Positions 42,430-52,196 of a DNA stretch of 64,000 nt are shown piece after piece. The stretch covers positions 9,940,790 through 10,004,789 of the forward strand of contig NC_091372.1 of the NCBI RefSeq assembly GCF_038502225.1, read 5' to 3'. Positions within the stretch are counted from its first letter, which is position 1. Each line of letters begins with the position of its first letter. The stretch is from Cherax quadricarinatus (Eukaryota; Arthropoda; Malacostraca; Decapoda; Parastacidae). The notes below the pieces were generated by a model. That model saw nothing but the letters and a program-made list of their open reading frames with translations, searched no databases and was not told the origin of the DNA. The position numbers were made by a program, and so were the translations under genes.

Positions 42430-43370
42430 AGTTACTTGTTCACCTGCACTTTTCAGAATTGACCTGATCCATTCTAAATTAACCCCGGTTCTTATGAACT
42501 AATCTGAACTGTTCAGAATTGACCCAGATTGCTAGGAATTGATCTGAAGTGTTCAAAATTTGACCGAATTGATAGGAATTCTTCTGAAATGTTCAGAATT
42601 TATACGAATTGTTGAGAATTAATTAGAATTGACATGAACTGTTCAGAATTGACTCAAGCTGTTCAGAATTTACCCAGACTGTTCAGAATTGACGCAAACT
42701 GTTCAGAATTGACGCAAACTGTTCAGAATTTGCCCAAACTATTCAGAATTGACCCGAACTGTTCAGAATTGACCTGAACTCCTGATGATTCATCCAAACT
42801 GTTCAGAATTAACCTAAACTCCTGAGAATTTACCTGAACAATTCAGAATTACCAAGAACTGTTCAGAATTAACCCAGTTAATCTGAACTCCTGAAAACTG
42901 ACCTGATCTGTTCAGAATTGACTCGAACTCTTCAGAATGTATCTGACCTGTTCAGATTTTATTTGACCTACTTGGAATTGATCTGAAATGTTCAGAATTG
43001 ACCTAACCTGTTCAAGATTTATCTGATATGTTCAGAATTTATCTGACTTGTTCAGAATTTATTTTACGTTATCAGAACGGTCCTGGACCGCTCAGAATTT
43101 ATTTTAACTGATTGGAATTGATCCGAACTGCTTAGAATTTATCTAAAGTAGTTAGAATTAGACTGAACTGTTCAGAATTGGTTTAAACTGTAAAGATTTG
43201 AACTGATCCGCTCAGAATTATCCTTATTCAGAATTTATCTGATCTGTTCAGAATTTATTTAAATTATTCATATTTGAACTGATGTATTCAAAAAACTGAA
43301 TTGAACTTTTCAGAATTTATCCGAAAAGCTCAGAATTTATTGGAAATGTTCGTAATTCATCCTAAATGCC
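42430..43370. repeat. Degenerate ~20-bp minisatellite
   Basis: About 45 loosely conserved units built on GTTCAGAATTGACCTGAACT. Point changes and small indels are much commoner than in any other array here, so this is the oldest array in the window. No open frame. Confidence 0.9.
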
Positions 43371-43431
43371 TTGAGAGGAGGTAATTGTAGGGATGTACTG
43401 CCATGCTGAGCGACGCAGCATGGTAGCACAC

Positions 43432-45215
43432 CAGCTGCAGGTGGATGCTGCAGGATCATGCTGCAGGTGGATGCTGCAGGATCATGCTGCAGGTGGATGC
43501 TGCAAGATCATGCTGCAGGTGGATGCTGCAAGATCATGCTGCAGGTGGATGCTGCAAGATCATGCTGCAGGTGGATGCTGCAAGATCATGCTGCAGGTGG
43601 ATGCTGCAGGATCATGCTGCAGGTGGATGCTGCAAGATCATGCTGCAGGTGGATGCTGCAAGATCATGCTGCAGGTGGATGCTGCAAGATCATGCTGCAG
43701 GTGGATGCTGCAAGATCATGCTGCAGGTGGATGCTGCAAGATCATGCTGCAGGTGGATGCTGCAGGATCATGCTGCAGGTGGATGCTGCAAGATCATGCT
43801 GCAGGTGGATGCTGCAGGTGGATGCTGCAAGATCATGCTGCAGGTGGATGCTGCAAGATCATGCTGCAGGTGGATGCTGCAAGATCATGCTGCAGGTGGA
43901 TGCTGCAAGATCATGCTGCAGGTGGATGCTGCAGGTGGATGCTGCAAGATCATGCTGCAGGTGGATGCTGCAAGATCATGCTGCAGGTGGATGCTGCAAG
44001 ATCATGCTGCAGGTGGATGCTGCAGGTGGATGCTGCAAGATCATGCTGCAGGTGGATGCTGCAGGATCATGCTGCAGGTGGATGCTGCAAGATCATGCTG
44101 CAGGTGGATGCTGCAGGTGGATGCTGCAAGATCATGCTGCAGGTGGATGCTGCAAGATCATGCTGCAGGTGGATGCTGCAAGATCATGCTGCAGGTGGAT
44201 GCTGCAAGATCATGCTGCAGGTGGATGCTGTAAGATCATGCTGCAGGTGGATGCTGCAGGATCATGCTGCAGGTGGATGCTGCAAGATCATGCTGCAGGT
44301 GGATGCTGCAAGATCATGCTGCAGGTGGATGCTGTAAGATCATGCTGCAGGTGGATGCTGCAGGATCATGCTGCAGGTGGATGCTGCAAGATCATGCTGC
44401 AGGTGGATGCTGCAAGTTCATGCTGCAGGTGGATGCTGTAAGATCATGCTGCAGGTGGATGCTGCAGGATCATGCTGCAGGTGGATGCTGCAAGATCATG
44501 CTGCAGGTGGATGCTGCAAGATCATGCTGCAGGTGGATGCTGTAAGATCATGCTGCAGGTGGATGCTGCAGGATCATGCTGCAGGTGGATGCTGCAAGAT
44601 CGTGCTGCAGGTGGATGCTGAAGGATCATGCTGCAGGTGGATGCTACAGGATCATGCTGTAGGTGGATGCTGAAGGATCATGCTGCAGGTGGATGCTGAA
44701 GGATCATGCTGCAGGTGGATGCTGCAGGATCTTGCAGTAGGTGGATGCTGCAGGATCATGCAGCAGGTGGATGCTGAAGGATCATGCTGCAGTTGGATGC
44801 TGCAGGATCATGCTGCAGGTGGATGCTGCAGAATCATGCTGCACCTGGATGCTGCAGAATCATGCTGCAGGTGGATGCTGCAGGATCATGCTGCAGGTGG
44901 ATGCTGCAGGATCATGCTGCAGGTGGATGCTGCAAGTGGATGCTGCAGGTGGATGCTGCAAGATCATGCTGCAGGTGGATGCTGTAAGATCATACTGCAG
45001 GTGGATGTTGCAGGATCATGCTGCAGGTGGATGCTGCAGGATCATGCTGTAGGATCATGCTGCAGGATCATGCTGCAGGTGGATGCTGCAGGATCATGCT
45101 GCAGGTGGATGCTGCAGGATCATGCTGCAGATGGATGCTGCAGGTGGATGCTGCAGGTGGATGCTGCAGGATCATGCTGCAGATGGATGCTGCAGGATCA
45201 TGCGGCAGGGAAATG
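43432..45215. repeat. 26-bp minisatellite made of two 13-bp halves
   Basis: Alternating 13-mers ATGCTGCAGGTGG and ATGCTGCAAGATC (or CAGGATC). In places the first 13-mer is doubled, which shifts the pattern. Homogeneous on the left, more varied after 44600. Many CTGCAG sites. Frames stay open in blocks and give false 190-330-codon Cys-rich ORFs. Confidence 0.96.
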
Positions 45216-45395
45216 CCGCAGGGAAAAAAAAGTCACGGAAGCCCTTATCGGAAACCACGAAGCTTGAATGGATGACTGTGTGGTGGAGGCACTGGTCTGG
45301 CAGGGGCCTCGACCCCCGTCTCTCTCGCTGAGGGCTGCGCATCATCCTGGGAATAAGAGAAAATGTAGCATTATTCTGTACTTGCGTTGCAGTAT

Positions 45396-46135
45396 GGGAG
45401 TGATTATGTCGGAGGATCTCACCTTCAAGGACCATAACATTGTATCAATCGCATCTGCTAGAAAAATGACAGGATGGATAATGAGAACCTTCAAAACTAG
45501 GGAGGCCAAGCCCATGATGACACTCTTCAGGTCACTTGTTCTATCTAGGCTGGAATATTGCTGCACTCTAACAGCACCTTTCAAGGCAGGTGAAATTGCC
45601 GACCTAGAAAATGTACAGAGAACTTTCACGGCGCGCATAACGGAGATAAAACACCTCAATTACTGGGAGCGCTTGAGGTTTCTAAACCTGTATTCCCTGG
45701 AACGCAGGAGGGAGAGATACATGATTATATACACCTGGAAAATCCTAGAGGGACTAGTACCGAACTTGCACACGAAAATCACTCACTACGAAAGCAAAAG
45801 ACTTGGCAGACGATGCACCATCCCCCCAATGAAAAGCAGGGGTGTCACTAGCACGTTAAGAGACCATACAATAAGTGTCAGGGGCCCGAGACTGTTCAAC
45901 TGCCTCCCAGCACACATAAGGGGGATTACCAACAGACCCCTGGCAGTCTTCAAGCTGGCACTGGACAAGCACCTAAAGTCAGTTCCTGATCAGCCGGGCT
46001 GTGGCTCGTACGTTGGTTTGCGTGCAGCCAGCAGCAACAGCCTGGTTGATCAGGCGCTGATCCACCAGGAGGCCTGGTCACAGACCGGGCCGCGGGGGCG
46101 TTGACCCCCGAAACTCTCTCCAGGTAAACTCCAGG
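45396..46135 (+). pseudogene. LINE-B 3' part in arm 2
   Basis: MGVIMSEDLTFKDHN to QTGPRGR, then CTCCAGGTAAACTCCAGG. It matches the 18868-19612 copy almost base for base. The open frame begins further left (45268) only because the preceding sequence happens to lack stops. Confidence 0.92.
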
Positions 46136-46850
46136 TAAACCTACAAGGATCATACAGCGCAGCAGGGCAGGGACGGATGCAGGGGCATTGGGTAGCAAGA
46201 GGGAGGGGAATTATTATTAAGTCATGGAGTGCAGTGGGGCAGTGGATAATGCAAGGGTAGAGGGTAGCAAGAGATTGAAACAGAAAGGGCTGTGAGGAGT
46301 ACTAGAAGCATCACCATCATCTGAGTTTGTGTAGCAAATCAGTTGCTGTCAAAAATCCAACGAGAGAGTCTGGATTAAAGGAGGGTCCACCAGCAAGAAG
46401 GGAAGGTTTGTAGATCAATGGTTCAGAGAACCGACACGTTGATAAATTAGACACTTGGGATCTTAATACTTGGAAATTCTTCGCTTGCCTAACCCTTGGG
46501 CACGACCTACTTCCACATTGAACAAATGTGACACCACCTATGACTGCTGCACCTCTCCTGCCTACGGTTTATAAGCTCCTTCTCCGCACTTATGCCGTAT
46601 TCTATTCAAGATTGATGGACTGATCACATCGACTCAAGGCTGAGGGACTGATTACCTCCTTCTCCTCCTGTTCTTCAAGATTCTCCTTTGTATGGACTGA
46701 TGAAGCCACTGTGTGGCGAAACGTTTCCTCAATAAAGATACCCAAGAGTTGCACATGTGTCTAATTTATCAAGAAGGGAAGGTAAAGTAAGGGCATAAGA
46801 ACAGTGACGACGTTGGAGGTAAATTCTGCGTGCTCGTTGATAGAGTGGGC
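45396..46850 (+). repeat. Inverted segmental duplication, arm 2
   Basis: Reverse complement of 18160-19612: LINE-B 3' part (45396-46135), 240 bp of linking DNA, LINE-D tail pieces and the family-T retroposon with its 14-bp duplication. The left boundary is at GGGAGTGATTATGTCGG; the right at GATAGAGTGGGC, after which a further LINE-B piece begins. Confidence 0.88.
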
Positions 46851-47235
46851 TAGTACCGAACTTGCACACGAAAATCACTCACTACGAAAGCAAAAGACTT
46901 GGCAGACGATGCACCATCCCCCCAATGAAAAGCAGGGGTGTCACTAGCACGTTAAGAGATCATACAATAAGTGTCAGGGGCCCGAGACTGTTCAACTGCC
47001 TCCCAGCACACATAAGGGGGATTACCAACAGACACCTGGCAGTCTTCAAGCTGGCACTGGACAAGCACCTAAAGTCAGTTCCTGATCAGCCGGGCTGTGG
47101 CTCGTACGTTGGTTTGCGTGCAGCCAGCAGCAACAGCCTGGTTGATCAGGTGCTGATCCACCAGGAGGCCTGGTCACAGACCGGGCCGCGGGGGCGTTGA
47201 CCCCCGAAACTCTCTCCAGGTAAACTCCAGGTATT
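46851..47235 (+). pseudogene. LINE-B fragment next to arm 2
   Basis: Starts inside the LINE-B ORF at LVPNLHTKITHYESKRLGRR and runs to QTGPRGR and CTCTCCAGGTAAACTCCAGG. It abuts arm 2 with no spacer. It is a second, separate LINE-B end in the same orientation. Confidence 0.9.
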
Positions 47236-47659
47236 GGCAGACTGTCCTGGTATTAAGAATATAAGGAGCACTGCAGGAGGCCTACTGGCCCGTGCTTGGC
47301 AAGCGATCTACCATACAGAGCTTCAGGACTAGATATGATAAGGCCCAAGAGGACAGAATTCAGTGAAGCCGATTAGGATGGTCTAGGTGGGGCCAGGAGC
47401 TGAGTCTTACCCTTTCCCCCGCACACAGACACACACACACACTCGACTCCTGCAACCACAAATAGGTGAGAACACACACACAAGGACCAGGAGCTGTGAA
47501 TCGACACCTTCAACCACAAATAGGTTAGTAAACACATATACAGGGTAAATACGGACAGTCTATTTAAATTACGAGGACTAGGATCAAGGGGACACAAGGA
47601 AGCAGTGATTCAAATCAAAGTGGTCCAGGAGCTGAGTCTCATCCCTGCAACACTGCAAC
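47236..47659. other. Unassigned DNA with short dispersed blocks
   Basis: Holds GGAGGCCTACTGGCCCGTGC (related blocks at 38095 and 51060), a CA-rich tract at about 47423-47445, and two blocks of the type GGAGCTG..TC...TGCAACCACAAATAGGT (related to 50785-50838). These look like old retroposon pieces. No gene. Confidence 0.5.
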
Positions 47660-47935
47660 TAGCCGAGGGATCGAGCCCGTGTTGCTTTAGCCCGCCTCAT
47701 GTTGAGCGAAAATTCACGACGATCTAACCCACTGGACCATCCAGCCCTATAAAGATCACGCACCTAGCAGAGCTAGGTGTTGTACCGTGATCCGAAGACA
47801 CATTGGTGTGGGTGCCTGAAAGCAATTTCATTCTACTCCCCGTTTGGTGTACTAGCCTCCACGAGCAGTATATATAGTATTGTAACCACGAACGAGTGAT
47901 TACAATAATCAATAACAACACTGCGATTGCTACAA
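47660..47935 (-). mobile_element. SINE-F copy
   Basis: Complement of a tRNA-like head (CGAGGGATCGAGCCCGTG at box B, then AGCGAAAATTCACGACGATC), then GCAGAGCTAGGTGTTGTACC, ATTTCATTCTACTCCCCG and AACCACGAACGAGTGATTAC as in the 27780 copy. Confidence 0.8.
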
Positions 47936-48068
47936 CAATTTTAATCTGTTTCCTGATAGTTTAAGCAGAATTTAGCTAAGAAATATTTAAGTTAGGTTAG
48001 AGTTTTAATAAGAAGTTGGTGAATACACTGTCTCCCATGCTGTCTCTCTCACTCTCTTTTAAACTCAC

Positions 48069-48140
48069 ATGAGAGCTAGAAACCTGTGTCTCAGTCTGTG
48101 TATGAGACCAGCCATCCCTGCTTGCCTGAGATGGCAACAC
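48069..48140 (-). CDS. Possible exon, Ser/Thr/Gln-rich (hypothetical)
   Basis: On the minus strand an acceptor (CTGTGGGTTCTACAG) and a donor (GTGAGT) bound 72 nt that read VLPSQASRDGWSHTQTETQV plus SSSH in phase 0. It lies 380 bp downstream (minus sense) of a similar phase-0 candidate at 48522-48680, so the two would join in frame. No family recognised. The polypyrimidine tract is weak; could be chance. Confidence 0.25.
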
Positions 48141-48521
48141 CTGTAGAACCCACAGCAGTATTACCATATTAATATGATTCAAAGCGAAACAGTTCATAAA
48201 CGTGTGCTGGAGGCTCGATCCTCCGTCCCCTGAGAAGCGAGTCACACTCAACGTTGTGTGTAGCTCAGAGGAGCTCATAGGATATAGAATTTAGAGTACC
48301 CAAAAAACCAGAAACTGTAGTTCAATGTTTTATTTTTTTTACTTTCTGTAAATATTGCAATATTGCATAGCTCCTGACGACACACAAAGACTGTGAAAGA
48401 TCTTGAGCTAAACATTTTCCTCCCTAAGTGCATTTGTATACTGTTGACTTTCTTTTGTTTACAACAATCTGTTATTATATGTAAATCACACTTTTTTCAG
48501 CGTAAATAAATTATTACTCAC
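48141..48521. other. Possible intron / unassigned
   Basis: If the two minus-strand candidate exons are real, this is the intron between them. It contains a T8 run near 48335 and otherwise AT-rich sequence without features. Confidence 0.3.
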
Positions 48522-48680
48522 GTTACTGCCGAAGATTGAACTGAATATGTATAGGCTTCTCTCTGTCGTGGTCGTGGTGGGGGTTGTCGTAGTGGAGGTG
48601 GTAGTAGTCGTGGTGTCGGGGCTCTGCGATGGGTCACTGGTCGTGCTGGTTACAACGTCGATGTTAGAGTAGAACAGACC
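48522..48680 (-). CDS. Possible exon with Thr-rich, mucin-like stretch (hypothetical)
   Basis: On the minus strand, acceptor CTGACCTTCACAG and donor GTGAGT bound exactly 159 nt in phase 0 at both ends: GLFYSNIDVVTSTTSDPSQS, then a run of 15 Thr with one Ser and one Pro, then ERSLYIFSSIFGSN. The Thr stretch would be a likely O-glycosylated linker. The codons used for Thr are mixed (ACC, ACG, ACT, ACA), not a simple triplet repeat, which favours real coding. No homologue recognised and no further exons of the same gene were identified with confidence. Confidence 0.4.
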
Positions 48681-48865
48681 CTGTGAAGGTCAGGTACCTC
48701 GGTTGACACGCGGTACAGTGTGTGAGTAAGTTTTGGATGTCGTACTATCTCTGTATGGGCTCGGTGCGTGTCCCATAAGGGTTTAGCGACTGGGGATTTA
48801 TTCTGCATTGTGATCATATCACTGTGATGAAGTTAATTCACTAGATTTATTGTGTTCCCCCTAAC

Positions 48866-49440
48866 CATACTGTGGATGGCAGTCACTCCATACCCATCCT
48901 GTGGATGGCAGTCACTCCATACCCATCCTGTGGATGGTAGTCACTCAATACCCATCCTGTGGGCAGTCACTCCATACCCATCCTGTAGATGGCAGTCACT
49001 CCATACCCATCTTGTGGATGGCAGTCACTCCATACCCATCCTGTGGGCAGTCAATCCATACCCATCCTGTGGATGGCAGTCACTCCATACCCATCTTGTG
49101 GATGGCAGTCACTCAATACCCATCCTGTGGATGGCAGTCACTCCATACCCATCCTGTGGATGACAGTCACTCCATACCCATCCTGTGGGCAGTCACTCCA
49201 TACCCATCCTGTGGATGGCAGTCACTCCATACCCATCTTGTGGATGGCAGTCACTCAATACCCATCCTGTGGATGGCAGTCACTCCATACCCATCCTGTG
49301 GATGGCAGTCACTCCATACCCATCCTGTGGGCAGTCACTCCATACCCATCCTGTGGATGGCAGTCACTCAATACCCATCCTGTGGGCAGTCACTCCATAC
49401 CCATCCTGTGGATAGTAGTCACCCAATACATATCGTGTGG
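48866..49440. repeat. 29/26-bp minisatellite
   Basis: About 20 units of CACTCCATACCCATCCTGTG plus GATGGCAGT (29 bp), some lacking GAT (26 bp). The unit shares CCATACCCATCCTGTGG and G.AGTCA with the edge of interspersed repeat R. After 49420 the units decay and give way to AATGGCCTCCAATG and GAGCTGGCTTTGC, which recall the later part of repeat R. Confidence 0.94.
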
Positions 49441-49733
49441 ATAGAAGTCACAACATATGTGTGTGGATGGTAATTAAAATATTACGGAGGTCCAGAAAAT
49501 GGCCTCCAATGTATTCATAGTTAAGTTACAGAAATAATGACCTATTTACAAATTAATGAGCTGGCTTTGCAAAATTAAATCCAGTCATTATCTCAACAAA
49601 TTGCATTCTGGCAGATAACAGTTGACTTTTTCTGTCTAGAACGCATAAGTTGACAGGTAAATCCCTCAAATTTCTACTTACAATCGGTATTGACATACCT
49701 TTACATACCTACATGCATTGTAATAGTTGTCAA

Positions 49734-49990
49734 CCCTGGCCCGGTGGCCTGGTGGCTAAAGCTCCCGCTTCACACACGGAGGGCCCGGGTTCGTAATAGT
49801 TGTCAAGCAGCAAATAGGTACCTGGGTGTTAGTCGACTGGTGTGCGTCGCATCCTGGGGGACAAGATTAAGGACCCCAATGGAAATAAGTTAGACAGTCC
49901 TCGATGACGCACTGACTTTCTTGGGTTATCCTGGGTGGCTAACCCTCCGGGGTTAAAAATCCGAACGAAATCTTATCTTATCTTATCTTA
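49734..49990 (+). mobile_element. SINE-2 with displaced middle
   Basis: Head GGTGGCCTGGTGGCTAAAGC, CGCTTCACACACGGAGGGCC, then box B cut short at GGGTTC. It is followed by GTAATAGTTGTCAA, a copy of the 14 bases that precede the element (49720-49733, 49793-49806). Then the core resumes at AGCAGCAAATAGGTACCTGG and ends with an (ATCTT)n tail. About 50 bp of normal SINE body are missing at the junction. Confidence 0.85.
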
Positions 49991-50505
49991 ATACTTCCTT
50001 CCCAGCCTAGATCTGGTCTAAGACCAGCCCTCGGGAAGCTACAACCCTGAATACACTAACAGATCTCACCCACCGGAATTCCGTCATTGGCTGGTCCAGG
50101 AAGAGGCTTGGATCCCAATCTGCGCGACTCCCTCAGTTCTCCTTTGTCGTCAACTCCATCTAAATAAACAGGTACGAGACATTTATAGCATCAGCGACTA
50201 GGCACACAGTCTATTAGTTAACTTTATATTCTCTCGAACAGTGTTATGTATCCGCTTTTATATAGGTTTATATAGGCTTATCCAGTAGTTTTTAGAACCC
50301 ATGTGCTTATTATAGACGAAACAGATAGTCTTGTAAAGGAGAGTAGTATGTGATGATGGCAGGAAAATGCAGCAATTCTGACTTTGTAAACAGTTAGTCG
50401 GGATCTGATAATGGCCCAAAAAGAACCGAAATCTCATCTAAAATTATCTTAAGTTTTGTGAAGTGTTCTAGCCATAGTATTATGACTTATATTTTTGTTC
50501 ATAGC
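49991..50505. other. Unassigned DNA
   Basis: Ordinary-composition sequence; no exon, repeat or RNA gene that I can support on either strand. Confidence 0.4.
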
Positions 50506-50525
50506 AGTAATAGTAGTAGTAGTAA

Positions 50526-50578
<53 letters not shown>
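50506..50578. repeat. (AGT)n microsatellite
   Basis: About 23 AGT units with two AATAGT interruptions near the left end. Confidence 0.96.
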
Positions 50579-50579
<1 letters not shown>

Positions 50580-51500
50580 GGGCAGTAGTTGGTAATGTAT
50601 GTTAAATGAAGGGTAACGTGTTTATAATGAATGGTTTTAAAATAAGGTCTAAATCTTGTCTACTACACAAAGGTCATTAAGGCTGCTTGTCACTTGTTCA
50701 CCACCAGTCAAGAATACTTTAATACCTAAAATGATGATGGAGGGAAACTCCCAGCATACCTACACTGTGAAACATAAACCTCACGATGTATACGGAGCCA
50801 GGAGCTATGCCTCGACCCCCTCCAACCACAACTAGGTGAGTACTCATCTCTCTGTATACCCAGAATACAGACTACTCACTCGGGTTAGCGCCGACTACAG
50901 CAGCTACAAGCAAAAGCACCAAGAATACCATCCTGGATCCTCTTCCTTGGACGTTCCAGCAAGAACTGGACGTCGGCCAGAGACTTCCTTATATGTATAC
51001 CTGTGGTGTAAACTGCCAGGTATCCACACGCAGCTAAATTAAGAACTTTAGAAAGAGGGTGAACTACAGGAGATGTACTGGCCCATTCTAGGCAGGTCCA
51101 AGTCACTTACTGGCTTAAGGTAGTCAGATGTATATTAAAAATTTATACTCATTGCCTTTTCCACAAAGTCAAGAGCATTTTCTACGTCGTAATCATGTCT
51201 CCCATGACCTTCTCGTTGTTTAAAAGCTACTAGCGTCAATTCTTTAAGACTTACCTTATCAAGACTGTAGAACTAAGTCGTAATTAAGGGAAGAATGAAC
51301 GGGGACTCGAACCGTGGTCCACACGTGTGTATGTGTTTTGGTCAGACGTGGGACTCCATGGTGGGGCTGCATACTCTATGACAGGGAAGAAACACATCGT
51401 GTACAGTGTTCTCAAAGACAGTTAGGCACTAAGTTCGTGGATCTTATAAAGTTCCTGTGATACAGAGAAGGCAGCTTCAATACCTTCATTCAATAGCCCT
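50579..51500. other. Unassigned DNA with dispersed blocks
   Basis: Contains GGAGCCAGGAGCTATGCCTC (50795) and TGTACTGGCCCATTCTAGGC (51075), pieces of dispersed families also seen near 47236-47640. A block at 50685-50735 (CACCAGTCAAGAATACTTTA) also occurs at about 39430. No exon identified. Confidence 0.45.
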
Positions 51501-51503
51501 TCG

Positions 51504-51797
51504 TCAAATCTCCTCCAGGAAGGTCTGTAAGACCTGACCTAGACCCACTGAAAGGTCAGTCAGGGAAGGATTTGTGTCACACGGAGATCCTACGTGTATG
51601 AATTCCTTGGCCGGGTAGCGGTACTCGTAAATCGGGTGTTGAATGGCAAGGAGGTTCGGGGTTGCAGACTGGGAAGGAGTTTGCACCATTAACAATGCTA
51701 CCCAGTGCGGATCCCGTAACTCAATTATAACGGGTCTTGTTGCAAACACAGGTCCCAAGACCAATGTGTTGTGGTAGAAATGTGTCCCTTTGCTCGA
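51504..51797 (-). CDS. Unrecognised open frame (about 97 codons)
   Basis: Open on the minus strand from the edge of a SINE-2 (about 51797) to TGA at 51504: KSSKGTHFYHNTLVLGPVFA, then TRPVIIELRDPHWVALLMVQ, ..., PAKEFIHVGSPCDTNPSL and LSVGLGQVLQTFLEEI. No ATG starts it. Residue composition looks protein-like, but I recognise no family. It could be the last exon of a host gene, a transposon fragment or chance. Confidence 0.25.
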   Translation of the reverse strand, partial: SSKGTHFYHNTLVLGPVFATRPVIIELRDPHWVALLMVQTPSQSATPNLLAIQHPIYEYRYPAKEFIHVGSPCDTNPSLTDLSVGLGQVLQTFLEEI

Positions 51798-52054
51798 TTT
51801 AGCGCTCTCAGCTCACACACATTGAGGTCCGTGGTTCGATCACGGGTACGGGTGGAAATATAAGGATGTGTTTCCTTAAGACACCTACTGTCCATGTTCA
51901 CCTAGCAGTAAAATAGGTACCTGGGTGTTAGTCGACTGGTGTGGGTCGCATCCTGGGGACAAAACTGACCTAATTTGCCCGAAATGCTCTGCTGTGGTGT
52001 GAGCTATGGTCTGTACAAGTTGTACATGAACTTGTACAGATAAAGATTATTGTA

Positions 52055-52122
<68 letters not shown>
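51795..52122 (+). mobile_element. SINE-2-related copy with (ATT)n tail
   Basis: Head TTAGCGCTCTCAGCTCACAC, box B GGTTCGATCACGGG, core ACACCTACTGTCCATGTTCA and GGTACCTGGGTGTTAGTCG, 3' part CTATGGTCTGTACAAGTTGT and AGATAAAGATTATTG, then an (ATT)n tract at 52046-52122. Confidence 0.88.
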
Positions 52123-52123
<1 letters not shown>

Positions 52124-52196
52124 ATTATTCGCTTATGGAACGAAATGTTGAATACAGATGCGCTTTGGCAGGAAAACACATACATTTCGCACAGTG

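Noticed and set aside
43393..45331. Cys-rich repeat ORFs
   Set aside because: 26-bp array of two 13-mers; three overlapping + frames are open at once and none has unique flanking coding sequence.
47997..48278. 93-codon minus ORF as a whole
   Set aside because: Only the 72-nt part between AG and GTGAGT looks exon-like; the remainder has no support.
50885..51106. 73-codon minus ORF with a Cys-rich end
   Set aside because: Overlaps dispersed retroposon blocks and has no splice context or motif.
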